64,000 bases of DNA from Burkholderiaceae bacterium. GTDB lineage: Bacteria; Pseudomonadota; Gammaproteobacteria; Burkholderiales; Burkholderiaceae_B. This document shows, piece by piece, positions 25,879-34,770 of the stretch. The position numbers and the translations under genes were made by a program. The stretch is from positions 60,764-124,763 of the forward strand of contig JAGOAJ010000009.1 of assembly GCA_017983955.1 (NCBI GenBank), in the 5' to 3' direction. Positions within the stretch are counted from its first letter, which is position 1. Every line of letters begins with the position of its first letter. Below the pieces are notes generated by a model. That model ran no database searches. It was not told where the DNA came from and saw only the letters and a list, made by a program, of their open reading frames with translations.

Positions 25879-26148
25879 TAGGGCCTGTTAACACTGCTCA
25901 AGGAGATCGCGTTGGGGCCTGAACGGGCTGAATGCAAGGCGCGCGCCGCAAGCAAGGCCAATGCCTTGCGAGGACGGGCAACACCGCAGGCGGCTTGTTC
26001 AGGCCCCAACCCTGCGGGAAGGAATGGAAAATCCGCCCGCTCTGCGTTGTCTGTCTTGCGCGTATTGACATACGCGCTGCGCCAGGCGCCTTGATCGAAC
26101 AGATTTTTCATACCTTCGCGGCTCCTTGAGTAGCGTTAACAGGCCCTA
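25879..26148. mobile_element. MITE-like 270 bp element with terminal inverted repeats
   Basis: The outer 27 bases at 25879-25905 match the reverse complement of 26122-26148 at 25 of 27 positions, both ending in TAGGGCCTGTTAAC. A TA flanks each end, so a TA target duplication is possible. Inside, TTGGGGCCTGAAC (25912-25924) is repeated inverted at 25997-26009, and a smaller hairpin GCGTAT/ATACGC lies near 26060-26080. There is no transposase. An 80-codon frame covers it on the minus strand (25869-26111) but has no ribosome site and looks spurious. It fills the gap between the sirB2-type gene and cadR and ends one base before the cadR stop codon. Confidence 0.65.
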
Positions 26149-26149
26149 G

Positions 26150-26581
26150 CTATCCCAGGTGGGATGCCGAGGGCTGTATCTCTTCGGTGGGCATGGCGTT
26201 CAGCCCTTGAATAATGCCGCAATCCTGAATAGGCTGGGCGCACGCGCATTGCTGACGCAAGTCCAGTAGTTGCTGGCGTAGGCGCTGCAATTCGTCCAGA
26301 CGGCTGTCCACATGGCCTATGTGTTCGTCCAGCAAATCGTTAACTGGTGCGCAATCATTTTGGGGGCCATGCATGAGTCCCAGCAGGGCACGGATTTCAT
26401 CGTGCGCCATATCCAGGCTGCGACAGTTACGTATAAACCGTAGTTGCTCTACATGCTGGTCGCGATAGCTACGGTAGTTGTTGTCTTTGCGTGTCGGTTC
26501 TTGCAGCAAGCCTTCTTTTTCGTAATAACGTATGGTTTCCGTGCTGCAGTTGGCGATTCGGGCAAGTTCGCCGATTTTCAT
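26150..26581 (-). CDS. cadR: Cd(II)/Pb(II)-responsive MerR family regulator
   Basis: The 143-residue protein has the MerR helix-turn-helix (MKIGELARIANCSTETIRYYEKEGLL) and the CadR/PbrR pattern: a cysteine in FIRNCRSLDMAHDEI, one in PQNDCAPVNDLLDEHIGHV, and a C-terminal QQCACAQPIQDC cluster. These bind cadmium, lead or zinc. It is divergent from the metal-exporting ATPase gene, whose promoter has the long spacer and dyad that MerR activators need. Confidence 0.93.
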   Translation of the reverse strand: MKIGELARIANCSTETIRYYEKEGLLQEPTRKDNNYRSYRDQHVEQLRFIRNCRSLDMAHDEIRALLGLMHGPQNDCAPVNDLLDEHIGHVDSRLDELQRLRQQLLDLRQQCACAQPIQDCGIIQGLNAMPTEEIQPSASHLG

Positions 26582-26600
26582 GGCTGTCCTTTCATAGGTG

Positions 26601-26631
26601 TTGACCTTGTAGTTACTTTAAGGTGTTTACT
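26601..26631 (+). promoter_or_regulatory. CadR-activated promoter of cadA
   Basis: TTGACC (26601-26606) and a weak -10 box TTTACT (26626-26631) are separated by 19 bases, longer than the sigma-70 optimum. The spacer contains the dyad ACCTT...AAGGT (26604-26624), the usual form of a MerR-type metal promoter that the regulator untwists when it binds metal. Confidence 0.65.
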
Positions 26632-26667
26632 GATGGTATGCAAGAAAATTCTGTCCAAGGACACGTC

Positions 26668-28962
26668 ATGTCATATCAGCCTACGCAGCATCCGCATAAC
26701 CATGCCAGTCAGGGCGACTGTGGTCATAATCACGACCATGCCCATGAGCAAACTCATGCACAGAATGGCGAGCAGTGCTGCGACCATGACCATGGTTTAG
26801 AGCAGACCGAATTAGGCAGCTTGGCTCAGGCCCAGACAATAGCTTCAGGGGTGCGCACGCCCATGCGCATCATGCAAATGGATTGCCCTACTGAAGAAGC
26901 CTTAATACGTAAGAAGCTTGCTGGCATGCCTGGCGTGCAGCAGGTGCAGTTCAATCTGATGCAGCGTGTATTGACGGTGGATCATGCGCCTGCGGCACTG
27001 GACGGCATAGTCCAGGCTATAGCCAGTCTGGGCTTCACGCCCGAGCTGCCTGAGTCTGGAGCAGACTGGGATCAGGCAGTGGAGTCGCCCACTAAATCAT
27101 GGTGGCCCTTGGCTATTGGTGGCGTGGCGGCACTAAGCGCCGAAGCGCTGTCCTGGATGGGCGGCGCGGAATGGATAGTCATAACGCTGGCCTTGTTGGC
27201 CGTCTTGATCAGTGGCCTGACCACCTATAAAAAGGGTTGGGTTGCCATTATGAATGGCAACTTGAATATCAATGCCTTGATGAGCATAGCCGTCACGGGC
27301 GCACTGGCTTTGCAGCACTGGCCAGAAGCGGCCATGGTCATGGTTTTGTTCGCCATTGCTGAATTCATCGAGGCCCGTTCTTTGGATCATGCACGCCGTT
27401 CGGTAGAGCGGCTGATGGACGTGGCGCCCGCTACCGTTATGGTGCGGGGCGATGATGACGCCTGGCATATGCGGGCCGCGGCCAAGGTACAGGTGGGCGA
27501 ACTGATACGGGCCAGACCTGGCGAGCGCATAGGGCTGGATGGGGTGGTGGAAAAAGGCTATACCGCCATTGATCAGTCGCCTATTACTGGCGAAAGCGCG
27601 CCTGTCGATAAAGCGCCTGGCGATATGCTGTACGCTGGGTCCATTAACGGCATGGCTGAAGTCGAGTACCGGGTACAAGCGGCGTTTAACAACACCATGC
27701 TGGCTCGTATTATTCATGCCGTCCATGATGCTCAGGCCAGCAAAGCACCTACGCAGCGTTTTGTGGACCGTTTCGCCCGTATTTATACCCCCATAGTGTG
27801 CGTGCTTGCGGCACTGATTGCTGTGGTGCCGCCGCTGGCTGGCATGGGTGCCTGGACAGACTGGATATACAAAGCGTTGGTGCTGCTGGTTATTGCCTGC
27901 CCTTGCGCACTGGTCATATCCACGCCGGTTGCCGTGGTAAGCGGTTTGGCCGCGGCAGCCAAGCACGGTATCTTGATCAAAGGCGGTGCCTATCTGGAAC
28001 AGGGACGCAAGCTGGTCTGGCTGGCCTTGGATAAAACCGGCACCTTGACTACCGGCAAGCCTGTCTTGCATAGCGTAGAGCTGGGGAGCGCGCAGCAATC
28101 TCTGGAGCATTGCCAACGCTTGGCAGCCAGCATGGCTGTGCGTTCGGATCACCCCGTGTCGCAAGCAATTGCCCACGCCTGGCAGCAGCAACAAGCCAGT
28201 TCGTCCAGTGCGTCTGCTTATTATCAACTTGAGGACTTTCAGGCGATAGCCGGGGCCGGCAGTTCAGCCCGCATAGACGGGGTTGACTATCGTCTGGGCA
28301 GTCCGCGCTGGCTGGCCGACTTACTAAGCCAGGATGCCAGGCTGTCGGCAGCGGTGAGCTTGGCCCAAAGCCAGGGTCAAACGGTCAGCTTGTTAGCCAG
28401 TCCCGACCACGTCCTGGCGGCTTTTGTGGTGGCGGACACCATCAGGCCATCCAGCGCTGCAGCGATTGCGCAATTGCATCAGTTGGGCATACGCACCGTG
28501 ATGTTGTCAGGCGACAATCAGGCGACTGCACAGCATATGGCCAAGCAGTCCGGCATAGACGATGTCAGGGCGGAACTGTTGCCCCAGGACAAACTGGACG
28601 CCATTGCCGAATATACCGCTCATGGGGCGGTGGGCATGGTGGGTGATGGGATTAACGATGCACCCGCACTGGCACGAGCCGATATTGGTTTTGCGATGGG
28701 CGCAGTGGGTACGGATACTGCAATAGAAACGGCGGATGTAGCTTTGATGGACGACGATCTACGCAAAATACCGCGTTTCATCCACTTGTCGCGGGCGACG
28801 CACGCCGTGTTGGTCCAGAACATTAGCCTGGCCTTGGGCATCAAAGCTGTGTTTTTGGTGGTTACCTTGCTGGGCCTGGCAACCATGTGGATGGCAGTGT
28901 TTGCCGATGTGGGGGCCAGTTTGATCGTCATACTAAATAGTTTGCGCTTGCTGCGTAAGTAG
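26668..28962 (+). CDS. cadA: Heavy-metal translocating P-type ATPase (Cd/Zn/Pb)
   Basis: This P1B-type ATPase exports divalent soft metals from the cytoplasm. The order is: a histidine-rich N-terminus (about residues 7-45), one heavy-metal domain with MDCPTEE instead of GMxCxxC, eight membrane helices with the CPC motif in IACPCALVIS, the phosphorylation motif DKTGTLTTG and the hinge GDGINDAPAL. The DCPTEE form and CPC point to the Zn/Cd/Pb subgroup. A longer frame opens at 26623 but lies inside the promoter. The ATG at 26668 gives 764 residues. CadR is encoded divergently. Confidence 0.94.
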   Translation: MSYQPTQHPHNHASQGDCGHNHDHAHEQTHAQNGEQCCDHDHGLEQTELGSLAQAQTIASGVRTPMRIMQMDCPTEEALIRKKLAGMPGVQQVQFNLMQRVLTVDHAPAALDGIVQAIASLGFTPELPESGADWDQAVESPTKSWWPLAIGGVAALSAEALSWMGGAEWIVITLALLAVLISGLTTYKKGWVAIMNGNLNINALMSIAVTGALALQHWPEAAMVMVLFAIAEFIEARSLDHARRSVERLMDVAPATVMVRGDDDAWHMRAAAKVQVGELIRARPGERIGLDGVVEKGYTAIDQSPITGESAPVDKAPGDMLYAGSINGMAEVEYRVQAAFNNTMLARIIHAVHDAQASKAPTQRFVDRFARIYTPIVCVLAALIAVVPPLAGMGAWTDWIYKALVLLVIACPCALVISTPVAVVSGLAAAAKHGILIKGGAYLEQGRKLVWLALDKTGTLTTGKPVLHSVELGSAQQSLEHCQRLAASMAVRSDHPVSQAIAHAWQQQQASSSSASAYYQLEDFQAIAGAGSSARIDGVDYRLGSPRWLADLLSQDARLSAAVSLAQSQGQTVSLLASPDHVLAAFVVADTIRPSSAAAIAQLHQLGIRTVMLSGDNQATAQHMAKQSGIDDVRAELLPQDKLDAIAEYTAHGAVGMVGDGINDAPALARADIGFAMGAVGTDTAIETADVALMDDDLRKIPRFIHLSRATHAVLVQNISLALGIKAVFLVVTLLGLATMWMAVFADVGASLIVILNSLRLLRK

Positions 28963-29044
28963 GGGGTAGCTGCTTATTAAAGAGGCAAGGCCTATACTTT
29001 ACGGCAAGTTTCCTTTACTGCGTGTTTCAATTTTTGGGATCAAG

Positions 29045-30730
29045 ATGTTTGCTTTGCGCGAGGCTTATAGGGCAGGATTGTTGGGACGCAAGCATTGGAT
29101 GGCCAATATTTTTGCCGGCGTTATTGTCGGCATTGTGGCCTTGCCACTGGCCATGGCCTTTGCGATTGCGTCCGGGGTCAAACCCGAACAAGGGCTGTAT
29201 ACCGCGATTATTGCCGGTCTTATCGTTTCCGTGCTGGGCGGCAGTCGGGTACAGATCGCCGGGCCTACTGGCGCTTTCATTGTCATCCTGGCGAGCATAG
29301 TCGCCCAGCACGGCGTCGAAGGTCTGCAAATTGCCACCTTGATGGCGGGCGTGATATTGCTGGTTTTTGGCATTGCGCGTATGGGCGCAGTCATCAAATT
29401 TATTCCAGCCCCTGTGATCGTTGGCTTTACGGCGGGTATAGGCGTCATTATCTGGGTAGGTCAATGGAGGGACTTTTTTGGCTTACCTGCCCTTAGTGGT
29501 CAGCATTTTCATGAAAAGCTGTGGCAATTGTTGCATCTGTTGCCGCAGTTTCATGTGGCTACTACCGCGCTGGCCTTGCTGTCGTTGGCGTTGGTTATTT
29601 ACACTTCGCGCATCCCTTACTTGTCGCGCGTGCCCGGGCCCCTGGCGGCTTTGGTGGTGGTCACCCTGATACAGGCAGTATTTCATTTTGATCAGGTTGC
29701 CACCATAGGGAGCACCTTTGGCGAGATACCGCGCGGCTTGCCAGGCTGGCAGTGGCCGGAAATTACCCTTACCCGTGTGGTTGAGCTAACTGGACCAGCC
29801 TTTGCTATTGCCATGCTGGGGGCTATTGAGTCCCTGTTGTCTGCTGTGGTGGCCGATGGCATGACGGGCGCGCGCCATGACTCCAATCAGGAACTGGTGG
29901 GGCAGGGCTTGGCCAATATCGTGGCGCCATTGTTTGGCGGTATTGCCGCAACAGGCGCCATTGCCCGTACAGCGACCAATATACGAAATGGTGGCAATAG
30001 TCCGTTGGCCGGCATCGTACACGCAGGGGTGCTACTGCTGGTGCTGTTGCTACTGGCGCCCTTGGCGGCCAATATTCCCCTGGCTACCTTGGCCGCCATA
30101 TTGTTCGTGGTGGCCTGGAACATGAGCGACGTCCGCCATGTGGTCAAAATAGTACGCGGTGCGCCACGCGCCGATGTCTTGATTCTGCTGGTAACCTTTG
30201 TACTGACTGTGTTCGCCGATTTGGTGGTGGCAGTCAATATAGGCGTGGTTCTGGCCATGTTGCATTTTTTGCGTCGTATGGCGGCCAGTGTGGTGGTCAG
30301 GCCCCAAAGCGAACGTTCCTTGCTACGCGAACTGGCCGACCAGGGGCTGGACAGGCTGCCGTCGGGCGTGGCGGTCTACTCTATGGAAGGGCCGTTTTTC
30401 TTTGCCGCTGTCGAGGCACTTGAACAGGCGCTGGCACAAGGGCGCGCCGACACCAAGGTGGTGGTTATACGTATGCTGTGGGTACCCTTTATTGATGTCA
30501 CTGGCCTGGAAGCTCTGGAAAATACCGTGCTTAGATTGCAGGCACATGGCATCAGGGTAGTGTTTACTGAAGCCAATCCCAGGGTTTACCGTAAGCTGCG
30601 CAACATTGGCCTGATCGGCCATCTGGGCGCCGATAACTTTGCGGCGCAATTGTCGGAAGTGATGCTAGAATTGCTTAGGCGGGAAGGCCCGCCACATGAT
30701 CAGCCAGATGCGCCATCAGACGTGTTGTAA
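29045..30730 (+). CDS. SulP family anion transporter with STAS domain
   Basis: The 561-residue protein has the SulP membrane core with the signature ALPLAMAFAIASGVKPEQGLYTAI at about residues 31-56 and a C-terminal STAS domain at about residues 430-550 (GPFFFAAVEALEQAL, then VTGLEALENTVLRLQAHGI). Relatives carry sulfate, bicarbonate or dicarboxylates, and the substrate cannot be inferred. A GGGATC ribosome site precedes the ATG. The gene lies 82 bases after cadA. Its last 56 bases overlap the 3' end of the convergent ligase-like gene. Confidence 0.9.
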   Translation: MFALREAYRAGLLGRKHWMANIFAGVIVGIVALPLAMAFAIASGVKPEQGLYTAIIAGLIVSVLGGSRVQIAGPTGAFIVILASIVAQHGVEGLQIATLMAGVILLVFGIARMGAVIKFIPAPVIVGFTAGIGVIIWVGQWRDFFGLPALSGQHFHEKLWQLLHLLPQFHVATTALALLSLALVIYTSRIPYLSRVPGPLAALVVVTLIQAVFHFDQVATIGSTFGEIPRGLPGWQWPEITLTRVVELTGPAFAIAMLGAIESLLSAVVADGMTGARHDSNQELVGQGLANIVAPLFGGIAATGAIARTATNIRNGGNSPLAGIVHAGVLLLVLLLLAPLAANIPLATLAAILFVVAWNMSDVRHVVKIVRGAPRADVLILLVTFVLTVFADLVVAVNIGVVLAMLHFLRRMAASVVVRPQSERSLLRELADQGLDRLPSGVAVYSMEGPFFFAAVEALEQALAQGRADTKVVVIRMLWVPFIDVTGLEALENTVLRLQAHGIRVVFTEANPRVYRKLRNIGLIGHLGADNFAAQLSEVMLELLRREGPPHDQPDAPSDVL

Positions 30731-31403
30731 AGTCTGGGCCTGCCATGCCATGGTCACTGCATAGGTGCAAGCTGGCGGCGCTATCGTCCAGATATCGTCT
30801 GTCATTGCCCAAGGCCAGTTCCAACCGATTGGCGTGATGGGTGATGGCGCCAATATCGGCATGGGCCAGTATCACGGCATGCACTAGCGCTACTTGAAAC
30901 GCCTTGCCGCCGTCTATACCAGGCTGACGTCGCCATACCTGGGCCGTGCCCACGACTTTGCGTGGCTGATCTTGCGGCCCTGTGGCCAGGTTATAGCGTC
31001 CATCGCAAAACGATCCGGCTACCGCCTGCGCCCGGGTATCTATACCAAAACCATGCAATACCTGGCCAATGATGTCGCAGATCAGTTGATAGCCTGCATC
31101 AGAATGGTCTAGTGGCTTGCCGTGAACGGCATAGGCCAGGCTAAGGTTAATGATGCCTGGCCCTTGCGGTACCACGCCGCCGCCTGACTGGCGTACGCCT
31201 ATGGGCCAGCCTGCGTGGGCAAACTGCAGGCTGGTCTGCTCAAACAGAGGTGAACGTAAATAGCTGCGCGGTACCACCAGGCCTTGCCCGGTGCGCCAGA
31301 TACTGGCCGAGGGGCTACCGTTGGCTGCTTGCGTGATCAGGGCTTCGTCGGCGCGCGCATCATCGCCCAGATCTGAGTCAGCAGTCATTACAGTAAATTT
31401 CAT
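30675..31403 (-). CDS. Lipoate/octanoate ligase or transferase family protein
   Basis: The 242-residue protein has the biotin/lipoate protein ligase fold. It has the motif RQSGGGVVPQGPGIINLSLAY at about residues 72-92, the SFCDGRYNLA loop and a lysine in RKVVGTAQVWRR that would contact the acyl-adenylate. It resembles LplA/LipM-type proteins that attach lipoyl or octanoyl groups to carrier domains. No lipoylated enzyme gene lies nearby. A scavenging role is possible but unproven. Confidence 0.75.
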   Translation of the reverse strand: MKFTVMTADSDLGDDARADEALITQAANGSPSASIWRTGQGLVVPRSYLRSPLFEQTSLQFAHAGWPIGVRQSGGGVVPQGPGIINLSLAYAVHGKPLDHSDAGYQLICDIIGQVLHGFGIDTRAQAVAGSFCDGRYNLATGPQDQPRKVVGTAQVWRRQPGIDGGKAFQVALVHAVILAHADIGAITHHANRLELALGNDRRYLDDSAASLHLCSDHGMAGPDFTTRLMAHLADHVAGLPA

Positions 31404-31424
31404 ACAGCTAGCTAGCTTTGTGCG

Positions 31425-31886
31425 TTATCGTTGCTGGAATTCTTCGTTGCTTCTGAACAGATAGCGTACGGCGTCGATCAGGGCGAATACCACGGCAACA
31501 GGCGGCACCACGTAAAACAGTATCAGAAATACGATGCCCCAGCCGATTTGCCCTTGGTAAAACCGGTGCGCGCCCAACCAGCCCAGGAAAATGGCCAGGA
31601 CAATGGCGATTTTGCGTTGACTGGCGGGTTTGTTCAGATCGTCGCCTTTGCTTTTAATAACCCATAGGCTAATGGGCACGGTCAGAACCAGCGCAATCAG
31701 AATTTTGGTGGCGTGCTCGCCCGCCCAGCCACGCAGGACGTTATAAATATCGGCAAAGTTGTGTATGACCAGGCCGGTTAGATAGGATATCCAGGCGTAG
31801 ACGTGTGTGGCGAAGGCTTCGCCAAAGGTCAGGGCGACCAGGATAATCAGAAAAATGCCAATAGTCAGTATGGTTTTTTGCAACAT
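31425..31886 (-). CDS. TM2 domain-containing membrane protein
   Basis: The 153-residue protein has two N-terminal hydrophobic helices and then a TM2 domain at about residues 92-148, with the pattern AIFLGWLGAHRFYQGQIGWGI and a DAVRYLF end. The function of bacterial TM2 proteins is unknown. It lies 21 bases from the ligase-like gene and 31 bases from the methyltransferase gene on the same strand, so the three may form one transcript. Confidence 0.85.
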   Translation of the reverse strand: MLQKTILTIGIFLIILVALTFGEAFATHVYAWISYLTGLVIHNFADIYNVLRGWAGEHATKILIALVLTVPISLWVIKSKGDDLNKPASQRKIAIVLAIFLGWLGAHRFYQGQIGWGIVFLILFYVVPPVAVVFALIDAVRYLFRSNEEFQQR

Positions 31887-31917
31887 GGTGCGGTCAGCCC
31901 TTTAGTAAAATGGCAGC

Positions 31918-33123
31918 TTAACAGTGATCCGTTGGCGCTGTCGCCAGCCCCAGTCGCCACAAACTTGTGATCTCTGCACGGCGTGCTGCGTGCAGGGGAT
32001 CATTCTCATCCCATACCTTCGGATGGCGCGGCCAGGCGTCTAGCTTACCCAACACCTGTAGCCCAGCAGTTGCAAAGGCGTCAGTCAGGAAGTTTTTACT
32101 GCGTAGACCCAGGTGTTCAGCTAAGTCGGACATAATCAACCAGGCTTCGCCAGTGGGCTGCAAGTGTGCGGCTACGCCATTAAGAAATCCCAGCAGCATC
32201 TGGCTGTCCGGGTCGTAAATCGCCCCTTCCAGTGTTGTGGTGGGCCGCGCTGGCAGCCAGGGTGGGTTACAGACGATTAGCGGACTTTTGCCTTCCGGGA
32301 ATAAACTGGTTTTTTCTAAGGTGATGGACGAAGCCAGGCCCAGCTGAGCAATGTTTTCGGCGGCGCAGCTTAAGGCTCTGTCGTCTATGTCGGTGGCAAT
32401 GACTTTGCGCACACCACGTAGTGCTAGCAAGGCTGCCAACACGCCGCTACCCGTGCCGATATCAAAGGCCAGCTCGTTCGAGGGCAGGGGGGCTGCCGCC
32501 AGTAAATCCAGGTATTCGCCCCGATTCGGTGAAAACACTCCGTAATGTACATACAGGGGGGCAGGTAGACCTTGAATAGTTACTCCCTTTTTACGCCACT
32601 CGTGGGCGCCCACCAGCCCTTGCAATGCTCGTAAAGATAGCAGTATGGGTTGATCCATAGGGCCTAGCGCGGTCAGGCAGGCCGCCTGTACATCAGGGGC
32701 GCGTCGCAAAGCGATGACGTAATTCGTGTCCAGTTCTATTAGCAGGCGATTAAGCATGGCCGCTCGTTGCGATTGTTGCAGGCGGTAGCGGTTAAACAGT
32801 TCGCCGGGCAGCTCTGTTGCGGTATCTGATGCACTAACCGCGTGCTTGTGGGCTTTTTTAGCGGTGGCCGTTTTTTTGGCGATGCGACGCGCCACCGCCT
32901 GCAACAGTTGCTTGGCGTTCTGGAAGTCGCCGCGCCACAACAGGGACGTGCCCTGGCTGATCAGCCGGTAGGCGGCATCAGCGCTTAGGCTGTCGTCCGC
33001 TGTCACGATACGTTTGGGGGGCGCGCCTGTATTTCCCGGGCTCCATAGCGCGGTATGCTGGACATCATTGACGATCCAGTGCACTTGGGCATCTGGGGCA
33101 TCAACTGGGTTTAAGGTGACCAT
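31918..33123 (-). CDS. Class I SAM-dependent methyltransferase (MTS-type)
   Basis: The 401-residue protein has a C-terminal methyltransferase domain with the SAM motif AFDIGTGSGVLAALLAL (about residues 227-243). The catalytic motif VCNPPWLPA follows near residue 285 and resembles the NPPY/NPPF of N-methyltransferases acting on nucleic acid or glutamine. The N-terminal 200 residues contain a lysine- and alanine-rich stretch (IAKKTATAKKAHKH) and no family I recognise. RNA or protein modification is likely. The target is unknown. Confidence 0.75.
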   Translation of the reverse strand: MVTLNPVDAPDAQVHWIVNDVQHTALWSPGNTGAPPKRIVTADDSLSADAAYRLISQGTSLLWRGDFQNAKQLLQAVARRIAKKTATAKKAHKHAVSASDTATELPGELFNRYRLQQSQRAAMLNRLLIELDTNYVIALRRAPDVQAACLTALGPMDQPILLSLRALQGLVGAHEWRKKGVTIQGLPAPLYVHYGVFSPNRGEYLDLLAAAPLPSNELAFDIGTGSGVLAALLALRGVRKVIATDIDDRALSCAAENIAQLGLASSITLEKTSLFPEGKSPLIVCNPPWLPARPTTTLEGAIYDPDSQMLLGFLNGVAAHLQPTGEAWLIMSDLAEHLGLRSKNFLTDAFATAGLQVLGKLDAWPRHPKVWDENDPLHAARRAEITSLWRLGLATAPTDHC

Positions 33124-33187
33124 GGGGCTAGCCTAGAGTTTAATGCCTGCATTGTAAGCGGCTGGGAACGGTGATGGGTGGGCGCAG

Positions 33188-34681
33188 CTATGCTGTGCAG
33201 GTCTGGCGCACGGCATGTTCCCAGCGCTCCATCAGGGCGCGTGATTCTGCCATCGGGTGTTGTGGGGTAAAGCGCTTTTCGAGTTGCCACAGGCTTTCCA
33301 GTTCCTGGGTGTCGGCATATATGCCGCAGGCCAGGCCGGCTAACCAGGCGGCACCTAAGGCCGTGGTTTCTACGATGGCGGGGCGCACTACGGGTATGCC
33401 TAGCAGGTCGGCTTGGAATTGCATCAACAAATCATTGACGCAGGCTCCGCCATCTACTCTAAGCTCGGTCAGTGGCGCGGCCCCGGCAGCCTGGGCATCG
33501 CGACTCATGGCCATCAGCACGGCGGCGCTTTGGTAGGCTATGCTCTCTAGCGCCGCCCGGGCAATGTGGGCCATCGTAATGCCGTGCGTCAGGCCGGTAA
33601 TCGTGCCACGCGCTTCGGGGTTCCAGTAAGGGGCGCCCAGTCCGGTAAATGCCGGTACCAGGGTGACGCCAGCCGAGTCAGGCACGCTTAGTGCCAGTGC
33701 CTCGACTTCGCTGCTTTTGGTGAAAGCATGTAGGCCGTCACGCAGCCATTGCACGACGGCGCCGCCCACAAACACGCTGCCTTCCAGCGCGAATTGGATT
33801 TGGCCCGAGGGCTGTGCGGTGCTGGTGGTTAGCAGTCCATTATTTGAAATTTGAAAGTTAGACCCGGTATTCATCAACATAAAGCACCCAGTACCATAGG
33901 TGTTCTTGGCCATGCCCGGATGAAAGCAAGCTTGGCCGAATAGGGCGCTTTGTTGATCGCCCGCCACGCCCATAATAGGTATGGCATGGCCCAGTAGGGT
34001 GGGGGCTACAGCGCCAAAGTTGGCCGCTGATGGCAAGACCTCGGGCATTAGCGTTGGTTCTATGTCCAAGGCTTGCATCAGGTCATCATCCCAGGTATTG
34101 CTGTGCACATTGAACAACATGGTGCGCGAGGCATTGCTGACATCGGTGACATGTCGCTGCCCTTGGGTCAGTTGCCAGATCAGCCAGCTGTCTATGGTGC
34201 CAAAGGCCAGCTCGCCACGGCGAGCCTGGTCCCTGGCGCCGGGCACATGGTCCAACAGCCATTGCAGCTTGGTGGCGGAAAAGTAGGCGTCTATGCGCAG
34301 ACCGGTTTTCTGCTGTATAGCTGCTTCCATGCCCTGGGCACGCAACTGGGCGCAGGCGGGTTCAGCGCGCCTGTCTTGCCAGACAATGGCATTATGTATG
34401 GGCCGGCCTGTTTTGCGGTTCCAGACGACCGTGGTTTCGCGCTGGTTGGTTAGGCCTAACGCACGTATGTCGCGTGCTTCCAGTCCTGCATGGGTAATCG
34501 CTTCGCGCGCCGTTTGTAATTGCGTTTGCCAGATTTCCATGGGGTCGTGCTCTACCCAGCCAGGCTTAGGGTGGATCTGGGTAAGTTCGCGCTGGGCCAG
34601 GCCCACAATACGACCGTCTTTGTGGAAAACGATGCTGCGGGTACTGGATGTTCCCTGGTCTAGGGCAAGCAGATAGGTCAT
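33188..34681 (-). CDS. glpK: Glycerol kinase
   Basis: GlpK phosphorylates glycerol to glycerol 3-phosphate. The 497-residue protein (from the ATG at 34681) begins [19 protein letters not shown], the FGGY phosphate-binding loop. It has IVWQDRR with the catalytic-site residues, [13 protein letters not shown] with the catalytic aspartate and [24 protein letters not shown]. The longer frame from 34750 adds residues with no counterpart in the family. It is divergent from glpD across 89 bases. No glpF or glpR is seen in the window. Confidence 0.96.
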   Translation of the reverse strand: MTYLLALDQGTSSTRSIVFHKDGRIVGLAQRELTQIHPKPGWVEHDPMEIWQTQLQTAREAITHAGLEARDIRALGLTNQRETTVVWNRKTGRPIHNAIVWQDRRAEPACAQLRAQGMEAAIQQKTGLRIDAYFSATKLQWLLDHVPGARDQARRGELAFGTIDSWLIWQLTQGQRHVTDVSNASRTMLFNVHSNTWDDDLMQALDIEPTLMPEVLPSAANFGAVAPTLLGHAIPIMGVAGDQQSALFGQACFHPGMAKNTYGTGCFMLMNTGSNFQISNNGLLTTSTAQPSGQIQFALEGSVFVGGAVVQWLRDGLHAFTKSSEVEALALSVPDSAGVTLVPAFTGLGAPYWNPEARGTITGLTHGITMAHIARAALESIAYQSAAVLMAMSRDAQAAGAAPLTELRVDGGACVNDLLMQFQADLLGIPVVRPAIVETTALGAAWLAGLACGIYADTQELESLWQLEKRFTPQHPMAESRALMERWEHAVRQTCTA

Positions 34682-34770
34682 GGTTACAATAACAAAAAAC
34701 CGGATTCCAAAGAGTGTACCGGTGCGCAGGGGACAGCGACAAGCATTCACATCAAACCCATAGGCCCATC

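Noticed and set aside
25869-26111. 80-codon frame inside the 270 bp repeat element
   Set aside because: It has no ribosome site and follows the inverted repeats of the element. Such frames are by-products of repeat structure.
26623-26667. Earlier start for CadA at 26623
   Set aside because: That codon lies within the CadR-controlled promoter, upstream of the expected transcription start.
27133-28227. Open frame of 364 codons antisense to cadA
   Set aside because: It lies entirely within the strongly supported cadA frame, has no ribosome site and no recognisable protein features. It reflects codon bias on the opposite strand.
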